Program-made: the position numbers and the translations under genes | Shown here: one piece after another, positions 1 to 8,945 of the stretch | Position numbering within the stretch: position 1 is the first letter of the stretch | Layout: each line of letters begins with the position of its first letter | NCBI GenBank assembly: GCA_040403555.1 | Contig: JBBAKN010000001.1 | Location: 248,001 to 312,000 of the forward strand | Length of the DNA stretch: 64,000 nt | DNA from: JAIPAN01 sp040403555 | Lineage (GTDB): Bacteria > Bacteroidota > Bacteroidia > Sphingobacteriales > Sphingobacteriaceae | Reading direction: 5' to 3' | Notes under the pieces: generated by a model | Databases searched by the model: none | What the model was told of the DNA's origin: nothing | Seen by the model: only the letters and a program-made list of their open reading frames with translations

Positions 1-62
1 CAAGGAAAAAGTATAAATAAATACACCTTTTTTATCAAGCAAAAAGGTAAACCAAGATAAAT

Positions 63-1223
63 CTAAACCTCCCGCACCAACCTAGCCACAAATAGCGTAT
101 CCGCTTTATGGCCATAGCCAGCAAGCAGTTCCTGCTTTTCTAGTTTTAGGCCAAACTCTTTCACTAAATAGTCCACCATAGCTTCATTTTCTTCTTTAAA
201 CACCGAGCAGGTGATGTAAATTAAGGGTTTACCAGGCTTTGTGTACTTCACTACGTTTCTGGCAATGCTTTGTTGCAAGCGCTTAAAATCGGCAATGCGG
301 TAGTCTGCAAATTGCGAAAGCAATTCGGGCGTACGGCCCCAAGTACCCGAACCGGTACAGGGCGCATCCAAAATAATCCCATCAAACTCGTAATGATGCA
401 GAATTGCATCGGGGTTTTGCAAGAGATCTAACACCTTACGCTGGTAGTTCCGAATACCGTTGGCTTTAAAACGTTCGTCGAGGTTATTTAACACACTCTC
501 CCGCAAATCGGTTACCAAGAGTTTTAAATCGGGCGCCAATTGGTTTAAGAGGATAGATTTACCCCCAGATGCTGCACAAGCATCCCACCAATATTCGTAT
601 TGCTTGGGTTCAAAATAGGCGGCCGTTTGCTGCGAAGAATAATCTTGCACTTCAAACAAGCCTTCTTCCAACAAATGATTCAACTTGGTACCATTGACAA
701 AAGAAAGCGTTTGCGCACTTAGCTCCTGATACGGAATAGCCTCGGCTGATAATTTTGCTTTTAGCAACGCTTCTTTACCCGGGTGTATGCGAATAAACAA
801 ATCGGGTTGCACAAAAAAGGATTCGAGAAAAACTCGGGTATCTACTCCGGCACTTAAATGTGTCGTAAATGGAAAGACTTCGGCTAGCACAAAACCTTCC
901 GATTTTTCTAATAAACTGATTTTATCGGCCAGAGGCAAGGCCCATTGTTCGGCTAAATCGGGTCTAAAATGTGCTAAAAACGGATTTTCTTCTTTGCTAC
1001 ACAAAAACTCGGCTAAAAATAAGCGTTGTTCTTGGGCAAAATGGCTACAAGCCTTGCCTAGGCGGAAATAGGTATAGAGTAAACGGGAGGTCCAGCGTCT
1101 ATCGCCGGAACCCATTTCTTTGTGCTTCTTTAAATACTCGGGTAAAAATTTAGTGAGCGGTTGCTCGGCCGGGTAAGCGGCCAACACTTTGGTAAAGGTG
1201 CGTAAATAGGCTTCCCAACGCAT
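63..1223 (-). CDS. RsmB/RsmF-type RNA (cytosine-5) methyltransferase
   Basis: SAM-dependent m5C methyltransferase of the Sun/NOL1/NOP2 family, probably acting on 16S rRNA. The SAM-binding motif DACAASGGKS lies near residue 212. The two family cysteines sit in DAPCTGSG (about 287) and YITCSVF (about 337): one is the catalytic nucleophile, the other releases the product. I start at the ATG at 1223 (MRWEAY), whose A is also the last base of the guaA stop (TAATG), which suggests translational coupling. An in-frame upstream start at 1232 would overlap guaA further. The family is certain; the exact rRNA position modified is not visible from sequence. Confidence 0.85.
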   Translation of the reverse strand: MRWEAYLRTFTKVLAAYPAEQPLTKFLPEYLKKHKEMGSGDRRWTSRLLYTYFRLGKACSHFAQEQRLFLAEFLCSKEENPFLAHFRPDLAEQWALPLADKISLLEKSEGFVLAEVFPFTTHLSAGVDTRVFLESFFVQPDLFIRIHPGKEALLKAKLSAEAIPYQELSAQTLSFVNGTKLNHLLEEGLFEVQDYSSQQTAAYFEPKQYEYWWDACAASGGKSILLNQLAPDLKLLVTDLRESVLNNLDERFKANGIRNYQRKVLDLLQNPDAILHHYEFDGIILDAPCTGSGTWGRTPELLSQFADYRIADFKRLQQSIARNVVKYTKPGKPLIYITCSVFKEENEAMVDYLVKEFGLKLEKQELLAGYGHKADTLFVARLVREV

Positions 1224-2752
1224 TATTCCCACTCAATAGTTGCCGGTGGTTTCGAACTAATATCGTACACCACTCGGTTTATCCCTTTTACATTATTGAT
1301 AATTTCGTTGGAAATTTTGGCCAATAACTCATAAGGAATATGACTCCAATCGGCCGTCATGCCATCTACCGAGCCTACTGCCCGCAAACAAATTACATGT
1401 TCGTAGGTACGCTCATCGCCCATTACCCCTACCGATTGTACCGGCAAGAAAATGGCGCCTGCTTGCCACACCTTATCGTACCAGCCAGCAGCTTTTAAAT
1501 GATGGATATAAATAGCATCGGCTTCTTGCAAAATGGCTACTTTTTCGGGGGTTACGTCTTCTAAAATACGAATGGCCAAACCCGGACCAGGGAAAGGATG
1601 ACGACCCAATAAAGCCGCATCAATGCCCAAAGCCTTACCCACTCGGCGTACTTCATCTTTAAACAAGGTGTTTAAAGGTTCTACCACTTGCAATTTCATA
1701 AAATCGGGTAAACCCCCCACGTTATGGTGCGATTTAATGGTTGCCGAAGGACCTTTTACGGATACAGATTCAATAACATCGGGGTAAATGGTGCCTTGAC
1801 CGAACCATTTTACGTTTTGTACTTCGTGGGCAGCATCGTCGAATACTTCAATAAACACCCTACCAATGGCTTTACGCTTTAATTCCGGATCTTTAATACC
1901 AGACAAAGCCGTATAAAATCTATTTTTGGCGTCTACCCCTTTAATATTTAAGCCCATGTGCTGGTAGGAATCCAATACTTGCTGAAATTCATCTTTACGC
2001 AATAAGCCGTTATCTACAAAAATGCAATGCAAGTTTTTACCAATGGCTTGGTGCAACAACACGGCGGCTACGGTAGAATCTACGCCACCAGATAAACCCA
2101 AAACCACTTTATCGTCGCCCAGTTTTTGGCGTAAGGCATCAATGGTAGTTTCAATGAATGAATCTGGGGTCCAGTTTTGGGAACAGCCGCAAATGTCTAC
2201 CAAAAAGTTTTCGAATAATTGCTTGCCATCGGTACTGTGTGTAACTTCCGGGTGAAACTGAATGCCCCATAGTTGTTTATTTTTCACCTGAAAGGCAGCA
2301 GCCTTTACGGTATCTGTACTGGCAATAATATCAAAATCGGCGGGTATGGTGGCAATGGTATCGCTATGTGACATCCACACCTGAGAATTCAAGGGAATAT
2401 TTTTAAGTAGCGGATTGGCCTCGTTCACAAAATCTAAATGCACCCGTCCGTATTCTCTGGTAGAAGAAGCCAACACTTCGCCCCCACTTTGCTGGGCCAT
2501 ATATTGGGCACCGTAGCATACACCCAAAATGGGGTAAATCCCATCCCATTGTTTAAAATCTACCTGTGGCGCATCTTCTTGGCGCACCGAATACGGACTG
2601 CCCGACAAAATAATACCTTTAAAAGAAGCGTCGAGGCTTGGTATATGGTTAAAGGGATGAATTTCGCAGTACACATTGAGCTCCCGAACACGACGGGCAA
2701 TGAGTTGGGTATACTGAGAACCGAAATCGAGAATGAGAATTTTTTCCTGCAT
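1223..2752 (-). CDS. guaA: GMP synthase (glutamine-hydrolysing)
   Basis: Converts XMP, ATP and glutamine to GMP, the last step of de novo guanine nucleotide synthesis. The N-terminal class I glutamine amidotransferase domain shows the nucleophile in GVCYGAQ (about residue 78) and the HPEV histidine (about 166). The ATP-pyrophosphatase domain follows with the P-loop GLSGGVDST near 222, then the C-terminal dimerisation domain ending in TIEWE. Length (509 aa) is normal. I choose the ATG at 2752 (MQEKIL) over the TTG at 2758. A TATATTTG promoter ends only 3 nt before this ATG, so the transcript is probably leaderless. It overlaps the downstream methyltransferase gene by one base. Confidence 0.97.
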   Translation of the reverse strand: MQEKILILDFGSQYTQLIARRVRELNVYCEIHPFNHIPSLDASFKGIILSGSPYSVRQEDAPQVDFKQWDGIYPILGVCYGAQYMAQQSGGEVLASSTREYGRVHLDFVNEANPLLKNIPLNSQVWMSHSDTIATIPADFDIIASTDTVKAAAFQVKNKQLWGIQFHPEVTHSTDGKQLFENFLVDICGCSQNWTPDSFIETTIDALRQKLGDDKVVLGLSGGVDSTVAAVLLHQAIGKNLHCIFVDNGLLRKDEFQQVLDSYQHMGLNIKGVDAKNRFYTALSGIKDPELKRKAIGRVFIEVFDDAAHEVQNVKWFGQGTIYPDVIESVSVKGPSATIKSHHNVGGLPDFMKLQVVEPLNTLFKDEVRRVGKALGIDAALLGRHPFPGPGLAIRILEDVTPEKVAILQEADAIYIHHLKAAGWYDKVWQAGAIFLPVQSVGVMGDERTYEHVICLRAVGSVDGMTADWSHIPYELLAKISNEIINNVKGINRVVYDISSKPPATIEWE

Positions 2753-2755
2753 GGG

Positions 2756-2763
2756 CAAATATA
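2756..2763 (-). promoter_or_regulatory. TAnnTTTG -7 element for guaA
   Basis: TATATTTG on the minus strand matches the Bacteroidota -7 consensus. Only CCC separates it from the guaA ATG, so the predicted start site falls on or next to the start codon. Confidence 0.6.
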
Positions 2764-2787
2764 CAAGAAATAGGGAAAATTGGAAGC

Positions 2788-3720
2788 CTATTTAGGCAGT
2801 TTTAAACTACTTTTTGGACGTATTTTGTAGGTTTTACCAGCAACAGAAACAAACACCGTAACGGTGTTTGGATTTAATACGGAATGATCCGTTTCAGAAA
2901 CTTGGACTTGCTTATAGGCTTGAAGATAATCGACCACTTCTATCATAGTTAACGCACAAACAGCTTTGCTGTTGGCAATTTGTTTAAAGCAGTTCTCTAG
3001 GTCGTTCCACTTGGCGTCACTATCTCCCATTTCCCAACTATGGCCCCAAAAGGTGTATAAAGCCAAGGTATCGCTACGTAAAAAATCAGCTGTTAAGTTG
3101 TTAAATGCAGCCAATTCTTTCTGATCGTTTTCTGGATTTTTTGCTTCGTAATACGCTTTCCCGAATTGGTGTGTACTGGGTTTCCAGCGTAAAAAATCGT
3201 TAGGTAAACTGAAATTTCGAGTTTCTTCTACTATTCGGGCATATTCCATTCCAGAGGTTTTGGCAATCTCCACCACTTCGTCATTAAAATTTCCAAATGG
3301 ATAGGCCATTCCACGAACGTGCCAACGAGCTATTTTTTCTAGAGCCAATTTATCGCCAAAAATTTCTGAACGTATTTCTGCTGGTGGCAATCCCGATAAA
3401 CCGGGATGGTTCATAGAATGTACGGAAACTTCATGCCCTTTGAAAAGACTGGTAAGCTCTTCTTTTTGGAGATAATTGGGTGTACTTAATTTATTGGAAT
3501 TTAAATGAAAGGTTCCTTTCAACTGGTATTTATTTAGCAAGGCTACTAAACGTCTGTCTTGCACCGGTCCATCATCGCTACTAAAAACAAATACTTTGGT
3601 TTTTCCACCCGGAAAAAGAAGATGAATAGCTGTTTTTTGAGCAGTAGCACTTAAACTACTCATAAACAAAATACTAAATGCAAAAAATGTAATTTTTAGG
3701 GATGTTTTTAAAGTATTCAT
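2788..3720 (-). CDS. Secreted polysaccharide deacetylase family protein
   Basis: Probable metal-dependent de-N-acetylase of the NodB/carbohydrate esterase 4 fold. A signal peptide covers roughly residues 1-27 (hydrophobic core, ending SATAQ), so it acts in the periplasm or outside the cell. Visible motifs are the first catalytic motif SSDDGP (about 47-52), the metal-binding VHSMNHPG (about 97-104) and a third motif around MAYPFGNFND. Residues 145-235 carry a family insertion I cannot assign. It lies 35 bp upstream of guaA on the same strand, but guaA has its own promoter. The substrate (chitin-like polymer, peptidoglycan or other glycan) cannot be told from sequence. Confidence 0.8.
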   Translation of the reverse strand: MNTLKTSLKITFFAFSILFMSSLSATAQKTAIHLLFPGGKTKVFVFSSDDGPVQDRRLVALLNKYQLKGTFHLNSNKLSTPNYLQKEELTSLFKGHEVSVHSMNHPGLSGLPPAEIRSEIFGDKLALEKIARWHVRGMAYPFGNFNDEVVEIAKTSGMEYARIVEETRNFSLPNDFLRWKPSTHQFGKAYYEAKNPENDQKELAAFNNLTADFLRSDTLALYTFWGHSWEMGDSDAKWNDLENCFKQIANSKAVCALTMIEVVDYLQAYKQVQVSETDHSVLNPNTVTVFVSVAGKTYKIRPKSSLKLPK

Positions 3721-3820
3721 AGGTACAAGATGCAGAATTCACACCATAAAACAAAAAACCAAATACTAAAAATAAACTGATATTAGCCCATATTGGCTTT
3801 ACAGTTTCAGCTCTTTTTGC

Positions 3821-3828
3821 TAGATTTG
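3821..3828 (+). promoter_or_regulatory. TAnnTTTG -7 element for mdh
   Basis: TAGATTTG matches the Bacteroidota -7 consensus and sits 32 nt before the mdh ATG. A TTGG at 3793 could be a loosely spaced -33 element. Confidence 0.55.
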
Positions 3829-3860
3829 ATCACTGATATAATCATCCAAAAAATACATAT

Positions 3861-4799
3861 ATGAAAATTACCGTAGTTGGTGCGGGAGCCGTAGGTGCCA
3901 CTTGTGCCGATAATATTGCCAGAAAAGAATTAGCACAAGAATTAGTGCTTTTAGACATTAAAGAAGGTTTTGCCGAAGGTAAAGCCATGGATATGATGCA
4001 AACAGCTACGCTTTTGGGATTTGATACCAAAATTAGCGGCAGCACCAACGACTACAGTAAAACCGCCAATTCGGATGTAGTTGTAATTACCTCGGGCTTG
4101 CCACGTAAACCGGGCATGACCCGCGAAGAATTGATTGGTACCAATGCCAACATTGTAAAAGGTGTGGTAGAAAATATATTGAAATTCTCTCCAAACGCCA
4201 TTATTGTGGTTATTTCTAACCCAATGGATACCATGACGTATTTAACCTTGAAATCTAGCGGCATTCCGAAAAACAGAATTATTGGTATGGGCGGCATTTT
4301 AGATAGCGCTCGTTTTAAATATTATTTAAGCCAAGCGCTTTCTTGCTCATCTGCCGATTTACACGGCGTAGTAGTAGGTGGCCATGGCGATACCACCATG
4401 ATTCCCTTAACCCGTTTGGCTCAATTAAACGGCTTAGCTGTGTCTACTTTATTAGATGCCGAAACGTTGAAAAAAGTAGCTGCGGATACTATGGTTGGTG
4501 GTGCTACCCTTACCGGCTTATTAGGCACTTCAGCTTGGTATGCTCCGGGTGCGGCAGGTGCTGCTTTGGTAGAAAGTATTGTGCGTGATGAGAAAAAAGT
4601 ATTCCCTTGCTGTGTAGCCCTTGATGGTGAATACGGTCAAAAAGATATTTGCCTAGGCGTACCAGTAGTTATTGGCAAAAATGGCTGGGAAAAAATTATC
4701 GATTATAAATTGAATGACGAAGAACTAGCGGCCTTTAACAAAAGTGCCGAAGCGGTACGTAGCATGAATGCCGTATTGCATGATATGAAAGCGATTTAA
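3861..4799 (+). CDS. mdh: Malate dehydrogenase (NAD)
   Basis: Interconverts malate and oxaloacetate in the TCA cycle. The Rossmann glycine motif GAGAVGAT lies at residues 7-14. The mobile loop RKPGMTREE (about 80-90) carries the arginine that gives malate rather than lactate specificity. The NPMD stretch and the catalytic histidine in GGHGDTT (about 175) are present. At 312 aa it is the LDH-like type of malate dehydrogenase. Monocistronic: its own TAGATTTG promoter lies upstream and a strong bidirectional terminator is shared with gyrB downstream. Confidence 0.96.
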   Translation: MKITVVGAGAVGATCADNIARKELAQELVLLDIKEGFAEGKAMDMMQTATLLGFDTKISGSTNDYSKTANSDVVVITSGLPRKPGMTREELIGTNANIVKGVVENILKFSPNAIIVVISNPMDTMTYLTLKSSGIPKNRIIGMGGILDSARFKYYLSQALSCSSADLHGVVVGGHGDTTMIPLTRLAQLNGLAVSTLLDAETLKKVAADTMVGGATLTGLLGTSAWYAPGAAGAALVESIVRDEKKVFPCCVALDGEYGQKDICLGVPVVIGKNGWEKIIDYKLNDEELAAFNKSAEAVRSMNAVLHDMKAI

Positions 4800-4818
4800 T
4801 ATCGGCTTTTTCAGTATA

Positions 4819-4850
4819 AAAAAAGCCCTCCGATTGCGGAGGGCTTTTTT
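4819..4850. terminator. Bidirectional terminator between mdh and gyrB
   Basis: A perfect inverted repeat has GCCCTCCG and CGGAGGGC arms flanked by six A and six T, with a 4-nt loop. It serves both convergent genes. Confidence 0.9.
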
Positions 4851-4869
4851 ATTGGGTCTATTTGGTTAA

Positions 4870-6825
4870 TTAGATATCAATACGAGCGTATTTCGCATTT
4901 TTCTCAATAAACTCCCTACGTGGGGCCACTTCATCGCCCATAAGCATAGAGAAAATATGATCGCATTCTAAGGCATTTTCAATGGTTACTTGACGTAGGG
5001 TACGAGTTTCCGGATTCAAAGTGGTTTCCCACAATTGCTCGGCATTCATCTCTCCCAAACCTTTGTAACGTTGTACGTGTACGCTATCTTCTTTACCGCC
5101 GCCTTTTAATTGTTGCACGGCTGTATCCCGTTGCTCATCGTTCCAGGCATAGATTTGATCTTTACCTTTTTTAACTAAATACAAGGGTGGAGCGGCAATA
5201 TATACATAGCCACGTTCGATCAGCTCCTTCATATAACGGAAAAAGAAGGTTAAAATAAGGGTAGTAATGTGCGAACCATCTATATCAGCATCCGTCATGA
5301 TGATGATACGGTGATAACGTAATTTAACCATATTTAGGGCCTTATTATCCTCTTCGGTACCAATGCTTACGCCCATGGCAGTAAACATGTTTTTAATCTC
5401 GTCGTTTTCGTAGATTTTATGCTCCATGGCTTTTTCTACGTTTAAGATTTTACCTTTTAGCGGCAAAATGGCTTGGAAATTACGATCTCGACCTTGTTTG
5501 GCTGTTCCACCGGCCGAATCGCCCTCCACGAGGTAAAGTTCGCAAGCCGCCGGATCGTTGTTCGCACAATCGGCCAATTTACCCGGTAAACCCGAACCGC
5601 CCATGATGCTCTTACGTTGCACCATTTCACGAGCTTTACGAGCTGCAGCACGGGCTGTAGCGGCTAAAATTACTTTATTGACAATCATTTTTGCCTCCCG
5701 TGGGTTTTCTTCTAGGTAGTTTCCTAAAATCTCTCCCACGGCCACATCTACGGCACCCATTACTTCATTGTTACCCAATTTGGTTTTGGTTTGCCCTTCG
5801 AATTGTGGCTCGGCAACTTTTACAGAAATTACAGCGGTTAATCCTTCACGGAAGTCATCCCCTGTAATTTCAATCTTCATATTTTTTAATAAGCCTGATT
5901 TCTCGGCGTATGCTTTCAGGGTACGGGTTAATCCTCTACGGAAACCGGCAACGTGTGTACCCCCTTCAATGGTGTTAATGTTATTTACGTACGAATGCAC
6001 ATTCTCGGCATAGGTATCGTTGTATTGCATGGCTAATTCTACAGGAATACCTTGTTTAATTCCTTCTACATAAATTGGTTCGGGAATTAAAGGCTGACGG
6101 TTACCGTCTAAAAATTGAACAAATTCTTTTAACCCACCTTCTGAGTGGAATTTTTCGGTTAAAAAGCCATCTTCTACGGCCTCTCGTTCGTCGGTTAAAC
6201 TTAAGCGAATTCCTTTATTTAAGTAAGACAATTCACGTAAACGAGCCGCAAGAGTATCAAATTTATACTCGTGAGTTAAGCTAAATATATCTTGATCTGG
6301 CTGAAAATGAACAGTAGTACCGGTAAGGGTAGATTCACCTACTACTTTTACATCGTATTGGGGTACACCGCATTTGTATTCTTGTTGGAAAATTTTTCCT
6401 TCGCGGTATACCGTTACTTTTAAATCGGTTGATAGGGCATTCACGCAAGATACACCCACTCCGTGTAAACCTCCAGATACCTTATAGGTGTCTTTATCGA
6501 ATTTACCACCGGCGTGTAAAACGGTCATAACCACCTCTAAGGCAGATCTATTTTCTTTGGTGTGCAAGCCGGTAGGAATACCACGTCCGTTATCTTGTAC
6601 TGTTATGGAATTATTTTTATGTATGGTAACGAATATATCGCTACAGTATCCGGCCAAGGCTTCATCAATGGAGTTATCTACAACTTCGTATACCAAGTGG
6701 TGTAAACCCTTTACGCCGGTATCGCCAATATACATCGATGGGCGCTTTCTTACGGCCTCTAATCCTTCTAAAACCTGAATATTATCGGCCGAATAATTTG
6801 ATTTATTTTCCTTTTCTTCGCTCAT
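4870..6825 (-). CDS. gyrB: DNA gyrase subunit B
   Basis: ATPase subunit of gyrase; with GyrA it introduces negative supercoils. The GHKL ATPase domain is N-terminal (EVVDNSIDEA near 46-55, then DNGRGIP and GGLHGVG). The transducer domain follows. The TOPRIM domain shows EGDSAGG (about 435) and DADIDGSH (about 510). The C-terminal GyrA-interacting segment ends in YARIDI. At 651 aa it lacks the extra DNA-binding insert of E. coli GyrB, as is usual outside proteobacteria. A TATTTTTG promoter lies about 24 nt upstream. Confidence 0.96.
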   Translation of the reverse strand: MSEEKENKSNYSADNIQVLEGLEAVRKRPSMYIGDTGVKGLHHLVYEVVDNSIDEALAGYCSDIFVTIHKNNSITVQDNGRGIPTGLHTKENRSALEVVMTVLHAGGKFDKDTYKVSGGLHGVGVSCVNALSTDLKVTVYREGKIFQQEYKCGVPQYDVKVVGESTLTGTTVHFQPDQDIFSLTHEYKFDTLAARLRELSYLNKGIRLSLTDEREAVEDGFLTEKFHSEGGLKEFVQFLDGNRQPLIPEPIYVEGIKQGIPVELAMQYNDTYAENVHSYVNNINTIEGGTHVAGFRRGLTRTLKAYAEKSGLLKNMKIEITGDDFREGLTAVISVKVAEPQFEGQTKTKLGNNEVMGAVDVAVGEILGNYLEENPREAKMIVNKVILAATARAAARKAREMVQRKSIMGGSGLPGKLADCANNDPAACELYLVEGDSAGGTAKQGRDRNFQAILPLKGKILNVEKAMEHKIYENDEIKNMFTAMGVSIGTEEDNKALNMVKLRYHRIIIMTDADIDGSHITTLILTFFFRYMKELIERGYVYIAAPPLYLVKKGKDQIYAWNDEQRDTAVQQLKGGGKEDSVHVQRYKGLGEMNAEQLWETTLNPETRTLRQVTIENALECDHIFSMLMGDEVAPRREFIEKNAKYARIDI

Positions 6826-6848
6826 AAGTTAGTTAATACTACAAGTAT

Positions 6849-6856
6849 CAAAAATA
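6849..6856 (-). promoter_or_regulatory. TAnnTTTG -7 element for gyrB
   Basis: TATTTTTG on the minus strand matches the -7 consensus, 23 nt before the gyrB ATG. Confidence 0.5.
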
Positions 6857-6960
6857 ACCTTTAAAACTGTATATGAAGCATAATGTGGATAAATAATGGC
6901 CTTTTTTAAGATGCATTTGTTAACATTCGTTAAAGGTTATTAAATAAGCCGATGAAAGTT

Positions 6961-6968
6961 TATATTTG
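6961..6968 (+). promoter_or_regulatory. TAnnTTTG -7 element for the OmpH-like gene
   Basis: TATATTTG lies 24 nt before the ATG at 6993. Three TTAA boxes with a 10-bp period (6920, 6930, 6940) lie just upstream; their meaning is unclear. Confidence 0.55.
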
Positions 6969-6992
6969 TGCATTATTGAACAAAATTTAAAC

Positions 6993-7568
6993 ATGAAAAA
7001 ACAACTAATCTACGTATCGATGATTGCTTTAGGTTTAAGCTTTTTAGTAGCATCGTGTAGCAAACAAGCACCCCAAACAAGCACAAATACACAAGCCGGA
7101 ACTCCTGCCATTGTATATGTAAATTCTGACTCCTTGCTAAGCAAGTACGAATACTTTAAAAGCATTAAAGATAAATTCGAAGAAAAATCTAAAAAAGCAC
7201 AAGCTGATTTAAATGCTAAAGGAACTGCTTTTCAACGTGAAGTGGCTCAATACCAGCAACAGGCGGGTGCCATGAGTGCCGATCAACGTGCAGCAACCGA
7301 AGATCGTTTGGCTCGTAAACAACAGGAACTAGCTACTTATAACCAAAATGCTAGCTCCGCATTAACCAACGAAGAAGCAGCCGAAAACGAAAAATTATAC
7401 GAAAAGGTAGCGGCCTTTTTAAAAGTATTTGCTAAGGAAAAGGGATACAAAATGGTATTAACCTACTCAAAAGCAAACCCAACGGTATTATTCGCCGACG
7501 AAAGTTTAGACGTTACTAAAGAAGTAGTAACAGGCTTAAACGAAGCCTACGCTAAAGACAAAAAATAA
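6993..7568 (+). CDS. OmpH/Skp-family periplasmic chaperone with lipobox
   Basis: Skp-type proteins hold unfolded outer-membrane proteins in the periplasm. After a signal peptide this protein shows IVYVNSDSLLSKYEY, the family's N-terminal strand and helix. A long charged, glutamine-rich coiled-coil arm follows (about 60-135), then a return segment with MVLTYSKANPTVLFADE. I start at ATG 6993 (MKKQLIY). A start at 6966 would put nine residues before the signal peptide and would lie inside the leader. Odd feature: the signal peptide ends LVASC, a good lipobox, so this Skp homologue may be membrane-anchored rather than soluble. Monocistronic with a terminator. Confidence 0.85.
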   Translation: MKKQLIYVSMIALGLSFLVASCSKQAPQTSTNTQAGTPAIVYVNSDSLLSKYEYFKSIKDKFEEKSKKAQADLNAKGTAFQREVAQYQQQAGAMSADQRAATEDRLARKQQELATYNQNASSALTNEEAAENEKLYEKVAAFLKVFAKEKGYKMVLTYSKANPTVLFADESLDVTKEVVTGLNEAYAKDKK

Positions 7569-7588
7569 ATTTAAGAACATGTACGTTC

Positions 7589-7617
7589 AAAACCTCGACA
7601 TTAGTCGGGGTTTTTTT
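7589..7617. terminator. Terminator after the OmpH-like gene
   Basis: AACCTCGAC and GTCGGGGTT form a 9-bp stem with a 4-nt loop, followed by a run of T on the plus strand. Confidence 0.85.
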
Positions 7618-7661
7618 ATGAGCAGAATTCAAGCTTGTCATCAATCTCAAAAAATCAGGAA

Positions 7662-8060
7662 CTAGTCCTCTTCAAACCAACCCTCTTTCAATTCATCGAT
7701 TTCACGTCGGTCTTTTTTGGTTGGACGCCCGGCACCCCGATCTCGGGCAAGCATTGGAGAAAGAAAAGCAGATTTAAAAGCCTGCGTTTCTTCAGGCGGG
7801 GTTAAATCTTCGTAATAGGCAACAACAGATTTGGCATCCATGCGTTTTTCGAGCAAAGCGACCACTCGAATAGTTTTCTTTAAACCACCTTTTTGAACCG
7901 TATAAATTTCAGCTTTTTTAACTGCATAAGCAGGTTTAATGGCCTGTCCGCCTAATTTTACACGTCCGGCTTTACAAGCCTCGGTAGCTAAACTACGGGT
8001 TTTAAAAGCCCTTATCGCCCACAAATATTTATCAATACGTAACTTTTCTTTTTCAGCCAT
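7662..8060 (-). CDS. S4-domain RNA-binding protein (Hsp15-like)
   Basis: Small RNA-binding protein. An S4 domain occupies about residues 5-60 (RIDKYLWAIRAFKTRS, then KAGRVKLGG), followed by a basic and then acidic C-terminus. The family includes Hsp15, which binds 50S subunits carrying stalled nascent chains. I start at ATG 8060 (MAEKEKLR), directly before the S4 core; a start at 8078 would add six residues that do not look conserved. It is divergent from dapD, with 57 bp between the starts. Confidence 0.8.
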   Translation of the reverse strand: MAEKEKLRIDKYLWAIRAFKTRSLATEACKAGRVKLGGQAIKPAYAVKKAEIYTVQKGGLKKTIRVVALLEKRMDAKSVVAYYEDLTPPEETQAFKSAFLSPMLARDRGAGRPTKKDRREIDELKEGWFEED

Positions 8061-8117
8061 GACGTTTATATGAGACAAAAATCCTCAAAAAACTGTTAAT
8101 TTGCTAAAAATTAAATT

Positions 8118-8936
8118 ATGATTGCCGAATTACAACAAAAAATTGAAGCTGCTTGGGAAGATAGACAGCTATTAAGCTATAAAGAATACACCGATGCCAT
8201 TGAAACCGTTATCCAAAAATTAGATCTTGGTGAAATACGTGTGGCAGAACCAATTGGCAGCCGCTGGCATGTAAATGATTGGATTAAAAAAGCCGTGATT
8301 TTGTACTTCCCTATTCGTCAAATGGAAGAAATAAAAGTAGGTCCATTTGTTTTTCACGATAAAATGAAATTGAAAACCAATTTCAAAGAACAAGGTGTGC
8401 GTGTAGTACCTCACGGCTTGGCCCGTTATGGTGCGTACTTGGCTAAAGGTGTAATTATGATGCCATCGTATGTAAATATTGGCGCTTATGTAGATGAAGG
8501 TACCATGGTAGATACTTGGGCTACGGTAGGTTCTTGTGCGCAAATTGGAAAAAACGTACACTTAAGTGGTGGCGTGGGCATTGGCGGTGTATTGGAGCCC
8601 GTACAAGCGGCCCCGGTAATAATTGAAGATAATTGCTTTATTGGCTCTAGGGCCATTGTGGTAGAAGGCGTACACGTAGAAAGCGAAGCTGTGTTGGGTG
8701 CCAACGTAGTACTTACGGCCTCTACAAAAATTATAGATGTTACCGGTACGGAACCTGTAGAATACAAAGGTCGGGTACCTGCCCGTTCGGTAGTAATTCC
8801 GGGTTCATATACCAAAAAATTCCCGTCTGGAGAGTTTCAGGTACCTTGCGCCCTTATTATTGGACAACGCAAGGAATCAACAGATAAAAAAACCTCTCTT
8901 AACGATGCGTTAAGAGAAAATAATGTAGCTGTTTAA
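8118..8936 (+). CDS. dapD: Tetrahydrodipicolinate N-succinyltransferase
   Basis: Transfers a succinyl group to tetrahydrodipicolinate in the lysine/diaminopimelate pathway. An N-terminal helical domain (1-100) precedes a left-handed beta-helix of hexapeptide repeats (about 105-230: IGAYVDEGTMVDTWATVG, IGKNVHLSGGVGIGG, IIEDNCFIGSRAIVVEGV). The length of 272 aa is typical. It starts a plus-strand series with a glycosyltransferase 9 bp downstream and a Sua5-type gene after that, possibly one transcript. Confidence 0.94.
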   Translation: MIAELQQKIEAAWEDRQLLSYKEYTDAIETVIQKLDLGEIRVAEPIGSRWHVNDWIKKAVILYFPIRQMEEIKVGPFVFHDKMKLKTNFKEQGVRVVPHGLARYGAYLAKGVIMMPSYVNIGAYVDEGTMVDTWATVGSCAQIGKNVHLSGGVGIGGVLEPVQAAPVIIEDNCFIGSRAIVVEGVHVESEAVLGANVVLTASTKIIDVTGTEPVEYKGRVPARSVVIPGSYTKKFPSGEFQVPCALIIGQRKESTDKKTSLNDALRENNVAV

Positions 8937-8945
8937 GCAAAAAGA

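Noticed and set aside
25..48. ACCTTTTT/AAAAAGGT inverted repeat downstream of rsmB
   Set aside because: The stem is nearly all A-T with only two G-C pairs; too weak to call a terminator.
6920..6943. Three TTAA boxes with a 10-bp period upstream of the OmpH-like promoter
   Set aside because: Core of only four bases in very AT-rich DNA; period differs from the 11-bp Pho-type array, so probably chance.
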